This document shows positions 46,416 to 55,968 of a stretch of 64,000 bases of DNA, piece by piece. Below the pieces are notes generated by a model. It ran no database searches and was not told where the DNA came from. It saw only the letters and a list, made by a program, of their open reading frames with translations. A program made the translations under genes and the position numbers. Numbering within the stretch: position 1 is the first letter of the stretch; each line of letters opens with the position of its first letter. Source of the stretch: Planctomyces sp. SH-PL14 (lineage in GTDB: Bacteria > Planctomycetota > Planctomycetia > Planctomycetales > Planctomycetaceae); contig NZ_CP011270.1 of NCBI RefSeq assembly GCF_001610835.1, positions 1,674,001 through 1,738,000 on the forward strand, read 5' to 3'.

Positions 46416-49400
46416 ATGTCGCTTGCGAATGCTCACCGGTTGGAGATTCCACACTCCCTCAGCGAAAAGCTCCTCGCCTTTCGCAAGCGGGTCTGGACGA
46501 TCAAGCTGATCGAGGCGGTCGCCGGAGCCCTGATCGGGTTCTTCGTCGCCTTCCTCGTCACCTACACGCTCGACCGGTTCATCGACACCCCCAAGGGAGT
46601 CCGGATCGGGCTCTTCGTCGGGACGATCCTGGCGGCGGCGCTCGTTCCGATGGCCCTCGAACGCTGGGTCTGGCGGAACCGCCGGCTCGATCAGGTGGCC
46701 CGGCTCCTGTCGCGGAAGCACCCCAGCGTCGGCGACCAGCTCCTGGGGATCATCGAGCTCGCCGAGAGCGAGTCCGAGCAGGCGAGGTCCATGACCCTCG
46801 TCCGGGCCGCCATCACGCAGGTGGCCGAAGTCGCCGAGAAGCGGGACTTCACCGACGCCGTCCCGACGCCCCGCCACAAGTCCAAGGCAATCGTCGCCTC
46901 GGTCGTGGCGGCGATCGCGATCGCCCTCCTCGTCCTGACGCCGATTGCCGCCCGTAACTCCTTCGCGCGGCTCCTCGCTCCGTGGAAGCCGATCCCCCGT
47001 TACACCTTCGCTGCCCTCGCTCCCCTGCCGGAGCGGCTGGTGGTGGCCCACGGTGAAACGTTCCCCCTCCGGCTCAAGCTGGCCGATTCGACCGAATGGA
47101 AGCCGGAGTCGGGTGAAGTCGCCTTCGCGGGGAACGCCCCGGTCCAGACAAAGATCCAGGGGAACGAATACCTCTTCGAACTCCCCCCGCAGATCGAGCC
47201 GGCCGACCTCGCGATCCGGATCGGCGACTACCAGGGGACGCTCCGCATCGAACCGATGCTCCGTCCGGAACTGAGCGGGCTCTCCGCCAAGGCGACTCTC
47301 CCCGGATACCTGGAGCGGACCGCACCGGTCGAGCGGGAAGTCCGCGGCGGCTCGATGACGCTGGTGAAGGGCTCCGAAGCGACGATCACCGCCACCGCCA
47401 CCCGCGACCTCGCCTCGGCCCAGGTCAACGCCCAGCCGCGGCAGCCCGACGGCAAGACGTTCGCCAGCGGCACGGTTCCGGTCACGGAAGCCAAAGAGCT
47501 GGAAATGCAGTGGCAGGACCAGCACGGCCTCTCCGGCAAGGAGCCGTTTAAGCTGACGGTCACCGCCGCCGATGACGAAGCCCCGTCGGTCGTCTGCGAA
47601 AACCTCCCGCGGCAGAAAGTGGTCCTCGACTCGGAAGTCCTCACGTTTGAAGTCCGGGCCCGGGATGACTTCGGCGTGAAGCGGGTCGGGATCGAATGGG
47701 AAGGGCTTGACCCCACGGTCGCCAAGCCGGCCAAGGGGGAACGGATCATCGGCGCCGGCGGGCCGGAGGCGGAAGCCCTCGACCTCGCCTCGACTTTCTC
47801 CGGCACCTCTTTCGGGATCGACCCGCAGCCGATCAAGGTCCGGGTCTTCGTGGAGGATTTCCTTCCCGGACGGCCCCGGAGCTACTCGCCCGCCGCGATC
47901 CTCGACGTTCTCAATGCCGAGCAGCACGCCGTGTGGGTCACCGCCCAGCTCAGCCGCTGGCAGCGGATGTCGCTGGAGGTCCGCGACCGCGAAATGCAGC
48001 TCCATGAAACGAACAAGGCTCTCCGCGAACTCGCCGAAGAGGATCTCGATCAGCCAGACACCCGCAAGCGGATCGAAGGCCAGGCAGCGGCCGAACGGGC
48101 CAACGGCCGGCGGCTCAATGCCCTCGTCGGCTCGGGCGAAGACCTGCTGAAGCAGGCGATGCGGAACCCCGAGATCGGCGTCGGCCACCTCGAGAAGTGG
48201 GCCGAGATGCTGCAGGTCATGAAAGACATCTCGGGGAACCGGATGCCGAGCGTCGCCGACCTCCTCAAGCAGGCGGCGGAGGCCCCGCAGCTCGCTCAGA
48301 ATGCTCCGAGCAACAAGAGCCGGATGGCGGGACAGAACCGCGCCAATGCCGGTGGCCCGGGTGACCCGAAGAAGCCGGCCGACCCGCCGAAGGATCCGAG
48401 CAAGATCCCGACGATCACCGACGTCGAGTCGACGATGAACAGCCCCAAGCCGAAGGAGCCGGGGGAACCGCAGGAGAGCAAGCCGAAACCGCCCCGCCTG
48501 ACGCTCCCCAACACGATGCTTTCCGGCAACGGCTCGGCCAAGAAGAAGCCGACCCCGGCTGGCGAGAAGGTCGAGGAGGCGGTCGTCAAGCAGCAGGATC
48601 TCCTGGCGGAGTTCGACAAGCTGGCCGACGAGCTGAACAAGGTCCTGGCGAACCTCGAAGGGACCACGCTCGTCAAGCGGCTCAAGGCGTCCTCGCGGCA
48701 CCAGCACAAGGTCGCCACGCGGCTGGGGACGCTCGTGACCGGGAACTTCGGTCTCGATGAGCGGCAGAAGGAGCAGCAGTCGACCACGTTCACGGAGCTG
48801 GCCGAAGCGGAAACGACCGGCAGCCACGATGTCTCGAACATCATGGACGACATGCACGCCTACTTTGAGCGGAGCAAGTTCATGCGGTTCAAGACGGTCC
48901 TGGACGACATGCGGAAGCAGGACGTCACGGCCGCCCTCCGCCAGCTCGGCGACGACGTCCGCAAGGAGAATGGCCTCTCCATCTCGCAGGCGGAATACTG
49001 GTCAGAAACGCTCGACCGCTGGGCGGAGGACCTCGTCGAAGTGACGAAGTGCGGCGCCTGCCCCGGCTGCAAGGCCAAGGGGAGCCTCCCGCCGTCGATC
49101 GTCCTCGAAGTTCTGAAAATCCTCGAAGGGGAAGTGAACCTCCGCGAGGAAACCCGCGTTGCCGAACAGGCCCGCAAGGCGATCTCCTCCGAGGAGCACC
49201 TGAAGCGGGGCCAGCAGCTCTCCGACGGCCAGGGTGAACTCAAGACGCGGATCTACAAGGTCGTCGACCGGATCAAGGAGCTGCCGGACGCGGAGGCCGA
49301 CTTCGGCAAAGAGCTGGCACTCCTGGGGCAGGTCGCCCAGGTGATGAACGAGGCCTACCTGATCCTGCGGACCCCCAATACGGGCGAGCAGGCGATCGCT

Positions 49401-49676
49401 GCCGAGACCGAGGCGATCGAGCTCCTCCTCCAGAGCAAGCGGTTCAACCCGAACGGCGGCGGCGGGGGCGGAGCGAACCCGGGGGGCGGCGGAAGCGGCA
49501 AGACCTCCGATTCGGCCCTGGCGCTCGTCGGGACCGGGACGAACGACAAGGAGATCCGGCAGGACACGGGAGTCCAGCAGGCCACCGGCACCGCCGGACC
49601 GGGGCTCCCCGAAGAGTTCCGCGCCGGTCTCGATGAGTACTTCAATCGCCTGGAGAACCGATCCGGAAAGGAGTGA
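46416..49676 (+). CDS. Large membrane-anchored protein, DUF4175-like, coiled C-terminal half
   Basis: The 1,086-residue product has GAGGGG before ATG-46416; the longer frame from 46335 adds atypical residues. Two N-terminal hydrophobic segments (about 30-55 and 65-85) and a third (about 155-175) anchor a region of beta-type repeats (about 200-480). A Pro/Lys-rich linker follows (about 640-720), then long helical, probably coiled-coil sequence and a Gly-rich C-terminal part (GGGGGGANPGGGGSG). CGACPGCKAKG at residues 879-889 is a possible metal-binding or redox knuckle. Similar very large proteins follow MoxR/VWA genes in planctomycetes and resemble DUF4175. Its role in the complex is unknown. 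Confidence 0.75.
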   Translation: MSLANAHRLEIPHSLSEKLLAFRKRVWTIKLIEAVAGALIGFFVAFLVTYTLDRFIDTPKGVRIGLFVGTILAAALVPMALERWVWRNRRLDQVARLLSRKHPSVGDQLLGIIELAESESEQARSMTLVRAAITQVAEVAEKRDFTDAVPTPRHKSKAIVASVVAAIAIALLVLTPIAARNSFARLLAPWKPIPRYTFAALAPLPERLVVAHGETFPLRLKLADSTEWKPESGEVAFAGNAPVQTKIQGNEYLFELPPQIEPADLAIRIGDYQGTLRIEPMLRPELSGLSAKATLPGYLERTAPVEREVRGGSMTLVKGSEATITATATRDLASAQVNAQPRQPDGKTFASGTVPVTEAKELEMQWQDQHGLSGKEPFKLTVTAADDEAPSVVCENLPRQKVVLDSEVLTFEVRARDDFGVKRVGIEWEGLDPTVAKPAKGERIIGAGGPEAEALDLASTFSGTSFGIDPQPIKVRVFVEDFLPGRPRSYSPAAILDVLNAEQHAVWVTAQLSRWQRMSLEVRDREMQLHETNKALRELAEEDLDQPDTRKRIEGQAAAERANGRRLNALVGSGEDLLKQAMRNPEIGVGHLEKWAEMLQVMKDISGNRMPSVADLLKQAAEAPQLAQNAPSNKSRMAGQNRANAGGPGDPKKPADPPKDPSKIPTITDVESTMNSPKPKEPGEPQESKPKPPRLTLPNTMLSGNGSAKKKPTPAGEKVEEAVVKQQDLLAEFDKLADELNKVLANLEGTTLVKRLKASSRHQHKVATRLGTLVTGNFGLDERQKEQQSTTFTELAEAETTGSHDVSNIMDDMHAYFERSKFMRFKTVLDDMRKQDVTAALRQLGDDVRKENGLSISQAEYWSETLDRWAEDLVEVTKCGACPGCKAKGSLPPSIVLEVLKILEGEVNLREETRVAEQARKAISSEEHLKRGQQLSDGQGELKTRIYKVVDRIKELPDAEADFGKELALLGQVAQVMNEAYLILRTPNTGEQAIAAETEAIELLLQSKRFNPNGGGGGGANPGGGGSGKTSDSALALVGTGTNDKEIRQDTGVQQATGTAGPGLPEEFRAGLDEYFNRLENRSGKE

Positions 49677-49679
49677 GCA

Positions 49680-50936
49680 ATGCTCCGGAACTGGAAGGGA
49701 ATGGGGTGCGGGGCACGTAGCCGGTGGCAGAGCGGGGCGATGGCCCGGTTCGCCGCGACCGGCGCGATCGTGACCGGCGTGATCCTCGGCGGCGGGGGAT
49801 CTCTCTCGCCACGGCCCGCCTCCGCGGCCGGAGCGGTCGCACCCGCACCGGTGCAGGTTCTGGTCGGTCGCGGCCTGCGAGGAGAGGCCGGAGTTGTCGG
49901 CGTCATCGTCCTTCAGGAGCGTGGTCCGCTCGCGAACGCGGCGGCCCCCGAGAAGGAACCGGCCGCGGCCAACGAGGCGGCGGCGAAAGCCCTGACCGAC
50001 GCCGTCAACGATCTGTTCCAGTCCGGGGCGGTTGCTCCCGCGGCCGCGGATGCCAAGGCCGCCGCCGACCGGGAGGAGAAGGCGAAACGGGCCGACGTGG
50101 TGGAAAAGGTTCAGGCCGAAGTCCAGGCCGCCGCGGACAAGGCCAAGGACGCCGCGGATGCGAAGGGGACTGACAAGAAGAAGCCGGCCGTGAAGAAGAA
50201 ACCGGTCGACGCCAAGAAGGAAGCGGCCAACAAGGCGGCGGCCGCGGCGCTGACGGAGGCGGTGAGTGACCTGTTCAACTTCGGCGTGGTCGCGCCGGCC
50301 GCGGCGGTCGCCAACATCGACGCGATGGATCAGCAGTTCCGTCCGCACGTGACGAACGTCCTCAACGCCGAGCTGCACTTCATCAAGAAGCTTTGCGGCC
50401 CGACCGCCGAGCAGTACAAGGTCATCAAGGCGGCCGGCAAGGAGGAGGCGAACGCGGTCATCCGCAAGCTCGCGCAGTTCCAGGCGCAGAACAACAACCG
50501 GGGGATCCCCAACTGGCCGAGCCCGCGGAAGCTCCTCTCGGACAAGTTCGCCACGGTCCTCGAGACCGCGCAGTCGCCTGAGGCGGCCGAGAAGTACCGC
50601 CGCGAAATCGCCCTGCGGGAGGAGAGCCGCAAGGTCGCCACGGTCCACTGCATGTCGGCCTGCCTCGACCGCAAGCTGGCGCTGACTCCGGAGCAGATCG
50701 ACAAGCTGGACGCCGTCCTGATCGAGAAGTTCGAAGACAAGTGGATGCAGCAGATGATGGTCTACGTCTATCCGGAGGAATATCACCCCCGGCCGGCGGA
50801 AGCCCTCGTGCTCCCGATTCTCAACGAGGCGCAGCGGAAAGCCTGGAAGGCGCTCCCGCCCGCGCACATGATCTCGTTCGGCTGGGAAGGGGAAGCGAAC
50901 TTCTTCGGCGAGATGGTGGGGTTTGAGGAACAATGA
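49680..50936 (+). CDS. Exported protein with internal duplication and LTxxQ motif, unknown function
   Basis: The 418-residue product starts 4 bases after the previous stop. It has an N-terminal signal-type hydrophobic stretch (FAATGAIVTGVILGG). Two related segments follow: AAAKALTDAVNDLFQSGAVA near residue 100 and AAAAALTEAVSDLFNFGVVA near residue 186, each followed by APAAA and separated by Lys/Ala-rich sequence. The C-terminal half is helical and contains LALTPEQIDKLDAVL, like the LTxxQ motif of CpxP/Spy-type periplasmic proteins. The next gene overlaps by 4 bases and has similar motifs. No catalytic family is recognised. Confidence 0.75.
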   Translation: MLRNWKGMGCGARSRWQSGAMARFAATGAIVTGVILGGGGSLSPRPASAAGAVAPAPVQVLVGRGLRGEAGVVGVIVLQERGPLANAAAPEKEPAAANEAAAKALTDAVNDLFQSGAVAPAAADAKAAADREEKAKRADVVEKVQAEVQAAADKAKDAADAKGTDKKKPAVKKKPVDAKKEAANKAAAAALTEAVSDLFNFGVVAPAAAVANIDAMDQQFRPHVTNVLNAELHFIKKLCGPTAEQYKVIKAAGKEEANAVIRKLAQFQAQNNNRGIPNWPSPRKLLSDKFATVLETAQSPEAAEKYRREIALREESRKVATVHCMSACLDRKLALTPEQIDKLDAVLIEKFEDKWMQQMMVYVYPEEYHPRPAEALVLPILNEAQRKAWKALPPAHMISFGWEGEANFFGEMVGFEEQ

Positions 50937-51886
50937 GGAATCGCCGCTCCCCGTCCGCTCCTGCAACCGCCCCCGCCCCAGCCTGCCCCGATGCCATCGG
51001 GGCGGAAGTCCTGTTCCCTCGCTCGCTCCCTATGGCTTGTCGCCGCCTCACCCGCTCCGTCGCTCCCCGGCTCGCGCTGGCGGTGATCGCCGTTGTGATC
51101 GGCGCCGCACCGACTCGCGCCGCCCGGGCCGATATCGTCATGATGGCGGACGAGAACGACATCACGATCTCGGAAAACCAGGTCGACCAGTGGATCTTCC
51201 GCAACAGCTCCACCAGCAACTCCCCCAAGGGGAAGCTCGATGACGCCCTCCAGACCCACATCAGCCTGATCGCCAACACGGTCGGTCTGACGGACGAGCA
51301 GCGGAAGCGGCTGGAACTGGCGGGGAAGGGGGACATCGCCCGCTTCTGGTCGCTCGTCGTGCGGCTGAAGCAGAAGTATCCCGGCGGACGGATGAGTCAG
51401 GAGAAGTTCAACCAGATGTGGCAGGAGGTCCAGCCGCTCACCACCCGTTTCGCCGCGGGGCTGCATGGCCGGTACTCGCTCTTCGAAAAGATGCTCCCCG
51501 GCATCCTCTCGGAGTCGCAGCTCCAGGCTTACACCGCGGAGGAGAAAGCCCGCCGCGTCCGCCACTTCCGGGCCAAGGTCGAGGCGACGGTCCAGATCCT
51601 CGATCAGCGGGTCCCGATGACCGACGCGCAGCGGAAGAAGTTCATCGAGCTGACCGTGACCAAGACCGAGCCCCCCCTCGCCTTTGGTCAGAACGACTTC
51701 TATCTCATCCTGTGGCGGATGTCCCAGATCCCCGAAGCGGACCTCCGTCCGGTCTTCGACGAGGAAGAGTGGAAAGTCCTGAACGTGCAGCTCGATCAAG
51801 TTCGCGGGATGCGGCAGTGGGTCGAGCAGATGGAAGGGAAGATCGAAGAGGACCCGAACAACCCCGCCCCCGCCATTGCGTTCTGA
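50933..51886 (+). CDS. Exported LTxxQ-motif protein, unknown function
   Basis: The 317-residue product overlaps the previous gene by 4 bases (ATGA). A second ATG at 51032 would give a compact signal peptide (MACRRLTRSVAPRLALAVIA) cleaved near RAARAD. The mature part is helical with VGLTDEQRKRLELAGKGD and VPMTDAQRKKFIEL, both LTxxQ-like, recalling Spy/CpxP periplasmic chaperones and the gene just before it. The two probably form a pair in the envelope. No enzyme signature is visible. Confidence 0.75.
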   Translation: MRNRRSPSAPATAPAPACPDAIGAEVLFPRSLPMACRRLTRSVAPRLALAVIAVVIGAAPTRAARADIVMMADENDITISENQVDQWIFRNSSTSNSPKGKLDDALQTHISLIANTVGLTDEQRKRLELAGKGDIARFWSLVVRLKQKYPGGRMSQEKFNQMWQEVQPLTTRFAAGLHGRYSLFEKMLPGILSESQLQAYTAEEKARRVRHFRAKVEATVQILDQRVPMTDAQRKKFIELTVTKTEPPLAFGQNDFYLILWRMSQIPEADLRPVFDEEEWKVLNVQLDQVRGMRQWVEQMEGKIEEDPNNPAPAIAF

Positions 51887-51931
51887 TAGCCTGTCCTGTT
51901 TTCCACCCGTTTCCCGAGACCGACCGCGACC

Positions 51932-53032
51932 ATGTCCCACTCCGATCCGAACGCCGATCTCCCGCCGGTCCGCGGTGGAGCCGCGGGGCTCCGGCGACTC
52001 GCGCGGGCGGTCGCCGTGGGGCTCCTGGCACTCCTGCCCGCCGTGACGCGGGCCCAGTCGCCGGAGATCCGCAGCGGCGAGTCGATCCCCCGCGACGTCC
52101 GCGAGATGTACGACCGTGGACTGCAGTACCTCGTCGCCACCCAGACGGAGAAGGGGGACTGGACCGGCGGGCAGAACGGGCCGGGGATCACCGGCATGGC
52201 GATCATGTGCTTCCTCGCCTCGGGCGAAGACCCGAACTACGGGATTTACAGCAACAACATCCGCCGCGCCCTGCGGAGCCTGATCCTGGAACAGGACGCC
52301 AACACCGGTTACTTCCAGAACAGCATGTACCACCACGGCTTCGCCATGCTGGCCCTGGCGGAAGCGTACGGCACGGTCGACGACCGGGCCCTGTGGACCG
52401 AGAAGTCCGGAACCCGGCAGCGCTCGATCGGCGAGGCCCTGGAACTGGCGGTCCGCTCGGCCATCACGTCGCAGAAGAAGAACTCCTATGGAGCGTGGCG
52501 GTACTCGCCGAGCGGGAACGACGCCGACACCTCCGTCGCAGGGGCCGTCCTGATGGGGCTCCTGGCGGCACGCAACGCCGGCGTCGAGGTCCCGGACGAG
52601 GCGATCGACAAGGCGATCTCGTACTTCGTCAAGATGACCGCCGACTCGGGGCAGGTCGCCTACGCAGGTGGGATCGGGGGCTTCGACGAATCGCTGGCCC
52701 GGATCTCGATCGGGACGCTCGTTTATTCGATCGCCCGCCGGAAGGACCTGCCGCAGTTCAAGTCGACGCTGGGCTACCTCACCGGCAAGCTCGACGGCGG
52801 AAGCCCCGGCCACGGCGGGGTCGAGTATCAGCGGTACTACCAGGCGCAGGCCCTCTTTCAGGGGGACTTTGCTGCCTGGGAGAAGTGGAACAAGTCCCTG
52901 ATCCGGCAGCTCAAGACGATCCAGATGGAAGATGGGAGTTTCAAGGGGAGCTACGGCAACTCCACTTCGACCGCGCTGTCGCTCCTCGCCATTGCCGTCA
53001 ACTTCCGGTTCCTCCCCATTTACGAGCGCTAG
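51932..53032 (+). CDS. Exported prenyltransferase/squalene-cyclase-like toroid protein
   Basis: The 366-residue product has an N-terminal signal region (LARAVAVGLLALLPAVTRAQ). An alpha/alpha toroid fold of the prenyltransferase/squalene-oxidase repeat type follows. Motifs are the QW-like QTEKGDWTGGQNGPGITGMAI, SYGAWRYSPSGNDADTSVAG and MEDGSFKGSYGNSTSTALSLLA. The export signal and the absence of the DxDD catalytic motif argue against a terpene cyclase; a binding or scaffold role is more likely, as for many exported planctomycete members. It lies between the LTxxQ pair and the thioredoxin fusion, all on one strand. Confidence 0.82.
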   Translation: MSHSDPNADLPPVRGGAAGLRRLARAVAVGLLALLPAVTRAQSPEIRSGESIPRDVREMYDRGLQYLVATQTEKGDWTGGQNGPGITGMAIMCFLASGEDPNYGIYSNNIRRALRSLILEQDANTGYFQNSMYHHGFAMLALAEAYGTVDDRALWTEKSGTRQRSIGEALELAVRSAITSQKKNSYGAWRYSPSGNDADTSVAGAVLMGLLAARNAGVEVPDEAIDKAISYFVKMTADSGQVAYAGGIGGFDESLARISIGTLVYSIARRKDLPQFKSTLGYLTGKLDGGSPGHGGVEYQRYYQAQALFQGDFAAWEKWNKSLIRQLKTIQMEDGSFKGSYGNSTSTALSLLAIAVNFRFLPIYER

Positions 53033-53037
53033 GCGAC

Positions 53038-55965
53038 ATGACTTTGTCTCCCACTTTTCCATCCCTGGCCCGCTCCTGCCGGTGGCTCGTCGGCGCGGCG
53101 GTCCTCCTGGGAGGGCTCGCGCCGGCCCTGGCCGCTCCGCCTCCCGCTCCCGGGGCGAAGTCGGGAGTCATCAAGTTCACGAACGGCGGCTCGCTGCCGG
53201 GCGAGCTTCAGCCCACTTCCCCGGCGGGGACCGTCCACTGGCAGGGGAGAGACTTCGTCGGCCCGTTCGAGTTCGAAGCGGGCCAGATCGCGGGTATCCA
53301 GCTGCCTCCCGTTCCCGGCGCCGCGCGGGCCGGCGACTTCTGCGTGGAACTCGCCAGCGGCGACATCCTGTTCGGCAACCTCGTCCGTTTCGATGACAAG
53401 GAGATCGAGCTGGCCGTTCCGGAGGGGACTCCGTTCGTCGTCAACGTCCCGGCGGTCAAACGGCTGTACCGGATGGACGCCGACAACGGCGTCATCTTCC
53501 AGGGTCCGGCGGGGCTCGCCGGATGGTCGGAGTCCGGTCCCGAAGGGGGCTGGAGCGAAGACGGGCCGACGCTGATGTCGGTCAAGCACGGCGCCACACT
53601 GACCCGCGACATCTCCCTGCCGGAAGACGCGGCGATCGAGATCCAGCTCGGCTGGGAGAAGACTCCCGCCTTCATCCTGGCGCTCGGCATGGACCCCAAC
53701 GCCAAGGCGGACCACCGGCAGCACGGCTTCCGGTTCGAGGTCTGGGACGGGGATCTCGTCGTCGTCCGGGAGAACGCCGACCGCGCGGACGCGGCCTTCA
53801 TCCGGACGCTGACCAAGGAGACGCACGAGCTGCAGCTGACGGTCTACCTCAGCCAGGCCAAGGGGGAGCTGCAGGTCTACGGGCCGGACGGCAAGCGGCT
53901 GGCGGCGATCAAGGTCCCGCCGAAAGCGGCCGCAACGTATCCGGGGATCCGGCTGATCAACGTGGCGGGGGACATCCGCCTCGAGAACCTCCGCGTGACC
54001 CGGCTCAAGGGGGCGATTCTCGACCCGCTGTCGGACGGGAATTCCCGGCTGCGGAAGATCGACGGCACGACGCTCGACGGCCGTTTCGAAGGCCTCGATC
54101 CGGCGGCGAAGACGTTCCGCTTCGAAGCGGCGGGCCAGAAAACCGAAGTCCCGCTCACCGAGTTCTCGCTGGTTGAGTTCTCGACGAAGCCCAGCGACGA
54201 CAAGCGCGAAGTGACGGTCTTCTGCCAGGAGGGTTCGCGGCACTCCGGTCACTTGGACAAGATTGACGCCGGCAAGGTGTGGATCGTCACGCCCGCCGTC
54301 CGCGATCCGATCGGCGTCCCGGTCGACCGGCTGCGGACGCTGGTGATGCATCCTAAGGAGGCGGATACCACCGCGAAGACTTCGGCGGGCCGCAAAGGCC
54401 GGCTGGAGTTCGACCGGCAGAAGATGTTCGGCTGGCTGATGCCGGGCAAAGCGGAGGGGGAAGGGACCTGTCTCGTCTGGCAGCCGGAAGGAAGCCGGAA
54501 CGCGAGCGCCATCCGGACCGGCGTCGCCGGCAAGGTCGTCTTCCGCGATCCCCCGCCCCCCGCTCCGGTCTCGCAGAACCGGGTTCGCAACGAGCCGCAG
54601 GGCAACTTCACGAACATTTTCCTCAAGAACCTCTCCAAGGGGCCGGCTCCTAAGGCCTCCGCCAAGCGGCCGCAGACGCTGCATCTGATCTCCGGAGACA
54701 CGATCCCCTGCACGGTCGCGTCGATCGACGAGGAAGGGCTGACGATCGAGACGCCGCTCGCCTCGGCCCAAGTCGTGCCGCACTCGCAGGTCAAGGCGCT
54801 CGAGCTCGTCGCCGGCGCACCCGCTCCCAGTCTCAAGGACGCCAAGCGGGACCGGCTCCTGACGATCCCCCGGCTACAGAAAGGGACGCCGCCGACGCAT
54901 CTGCTCCACAGCCGGACGGGGGATTTCCTCCGCTGCCGGCTGATCGACATGACTGACACGCGGGTCCGCGTCGAGGTCCAGCTGACGGAGGTCGACATCC
55001 CGCGCGACCGGGTGTCGCAGATCATCTGGTTCCATCCGGAGCTCGATGCGGTCGAAGAGAAGGCCGCCGACAAGACGGAGGAGAAGGGGGAGGAGAAACC
55101 GGAAGAGACAAAGACGCCCGCTGACTCAGACGACGCGGCGGCGGGTGAAAAGAAGACTGACGAGACGAAGCCGGAAGGGCAGGCGCCGGACAAGGCGGCC
55201 GCTCCGGCGGCGATCGCTGCTCCTTCGTGGCCGCTGCAGATCCTGCGGCGGGACGGGAACCGCGTGACGTTCTTCCCAGAGTCCGTCGACGAGTCGAAGA
55301 TCTACGGACGGAGCATCGTTCTCGGGGAATGCCGGTTCGAGATCGCCGATGCCGATCAGCTGATCTTCGGTCAGGCGGTCGAAGTCGCCGCTGCGACGCT
55401 GCCTTACCATCAGTGGAAGCTGCATCCGGCCGTCGAGCCGCTGGTCGCCCAGGACATGGGGGGCGGCGAGGATGGGCGGCCGGCGGGGACCGAATCGGCG
55501 CTGGTCGGCAAGCCAGCGCCGGACTTCCACCTGGACCTTCTGGCAGGGGGAAAGTTCAAGCTGTCGGAGTCCAAGGGGCAGATCGTCGTTCTGGACTTCT
55601 GGGCGACGTGGTGCGGACCGTGCATGCAGACGATGCCGCTGGTGGAAGAAGCGATGGCCAAGTTCGATCCGGCCCAGGTGCGGCTGGTGACGGTCAACCT
55701 GGAGGAGCCGGCGGCGAACGTGAAGGCGGTGCTGGAGCGGCACAAGATGAATGTGGCGGTCGCGATGGACCAGGATGGGGTCACGGCCCGCAAGTATGAG
55801 GCGAATGCGATCCCGCAGACGGTGATTATCGACCGGGAGGGGAAGATCCACCGGTTGTTCGTGGGTGGCGGGTCGGGGATGGTGGAGGAGTTGACGGCGA
55901 CGCTGCATACGCTGCTGGGCACGGCGAAGAAGGTGGAGGATCCCGCCCCAGCAACGGGATCCTGA
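53038..55965 (+). CDS. Exported beta-repeat / LamG-like / TlpA-thioredoxin fusion
   Basis: The 975-residue product has a signal peptide (WLVGAAVLLGGLAPALA), then at least seven repeats of about 45 residues built around SGDxLxGxLxxxDxxxI...VPxxxVxxL. Two lie before and five after a LamG/concanavalin-like domain (about 165-330). An Asp/Glu/Lys-rich linker follows (about 675-720). The C-terminus is a TlpA-type thioredoxin domain (about 822-965) with VGKPAPDF, active site WCGPC (residues 858-862) and IPQTVIIDREG. The long open frame starting at 51418 is a read-through in another phase, and ATG-53038 lies 6 bases after the previous gene. It would act as an exported thiol oxidoreductase. Confidence 0.85.
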   Translation: MTLSPTFPSLARSCRWLVGAAVLLGGLAPALAAPPPAPGAKSGVIKFTNGGSLPGELQPTSPAGTVHWQGRDFVGPFEFEAGQIAGIQLPPVPGAARAGDFCVELASGDILFGNLVRFDDKEIELAVPEGTPFVVNVPAVKRLYRMDADNGVIFQGPAGLAGWSESGPEGGWSEDGPTLMSVKHGATLTRDISLPEDAAIEIQLGWEKTPAFILALGMDPNAKADHRQHGFRFEVWDGDLVVVRENADRADAAFIRTLTKETHELQLTVYLSQAKGELQVYGPDGKRLAAIKVPPKAAATYPGIRLINVAGDIRLENLRVTRLKGAILDPLSDGNSRLRKIDGTTLDGRFEGLDPAAKTFRFEAAGQKTEVPLTEFSLVEFSTKPSDDKREVTVFCQEGSRHSGHLDKIDAGKVWIVTPAVRDPIGVPVDRLRTLVMHPKEADTTAKTSAGRKGRLEFDRQKMFGWLMPGKAEGEGTCLVWQPEGSRNASAIRTGVAGKVVFRDPPPPAPVSQNRVRNEPQGNFTNIFLKNLSKGPAPKASAKRPQTLHLISGDTIPCTVASIDEEGLTIETPLASAQVVPHSQVKALELVAGAPAPSLKDAKRDRLLTIPRLQKGTPPTHLLHSRTGDFLRCRLIDMTDTRVRVEVQLTEVDIPRDRVSQIIWFHPELDAVEEKAADKTEEKGEEKPEETKTPADSDDAAAGEKKTDETKPEGQAPDKAAAPAAIAAPSWPLQILRRDGNRVTFFPESVDESKIYGRSIVLGECRFEIADADQLIFGQAVEVAAATLPYHQWKLHPAVEPLVAQDMGGGEDGRPAGTESALVGKPAPDFHLDLLAGGKFKLSESKGQIVVLDFWATWCGPCMQTMPLVEEAMAKFDPAQVRLVTVNLEEPAANVKAVLERHKMNVAVAMDQDGVTARKYEANAIPQTVIIDREGKIHRLFVGGGSGMVEELTATLHTLLGTAKKVEDPAPATGS

Positions 55966-55968
55966 TCC

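Noticed and set aside
51418-53037. Upstream part of a 1,515-codon open frame ending at 55965
   Set aside because: Only the part from 53038 encodes the fusion protein; the earlier part is a shifted read of the LTxxQ and toroid genes.
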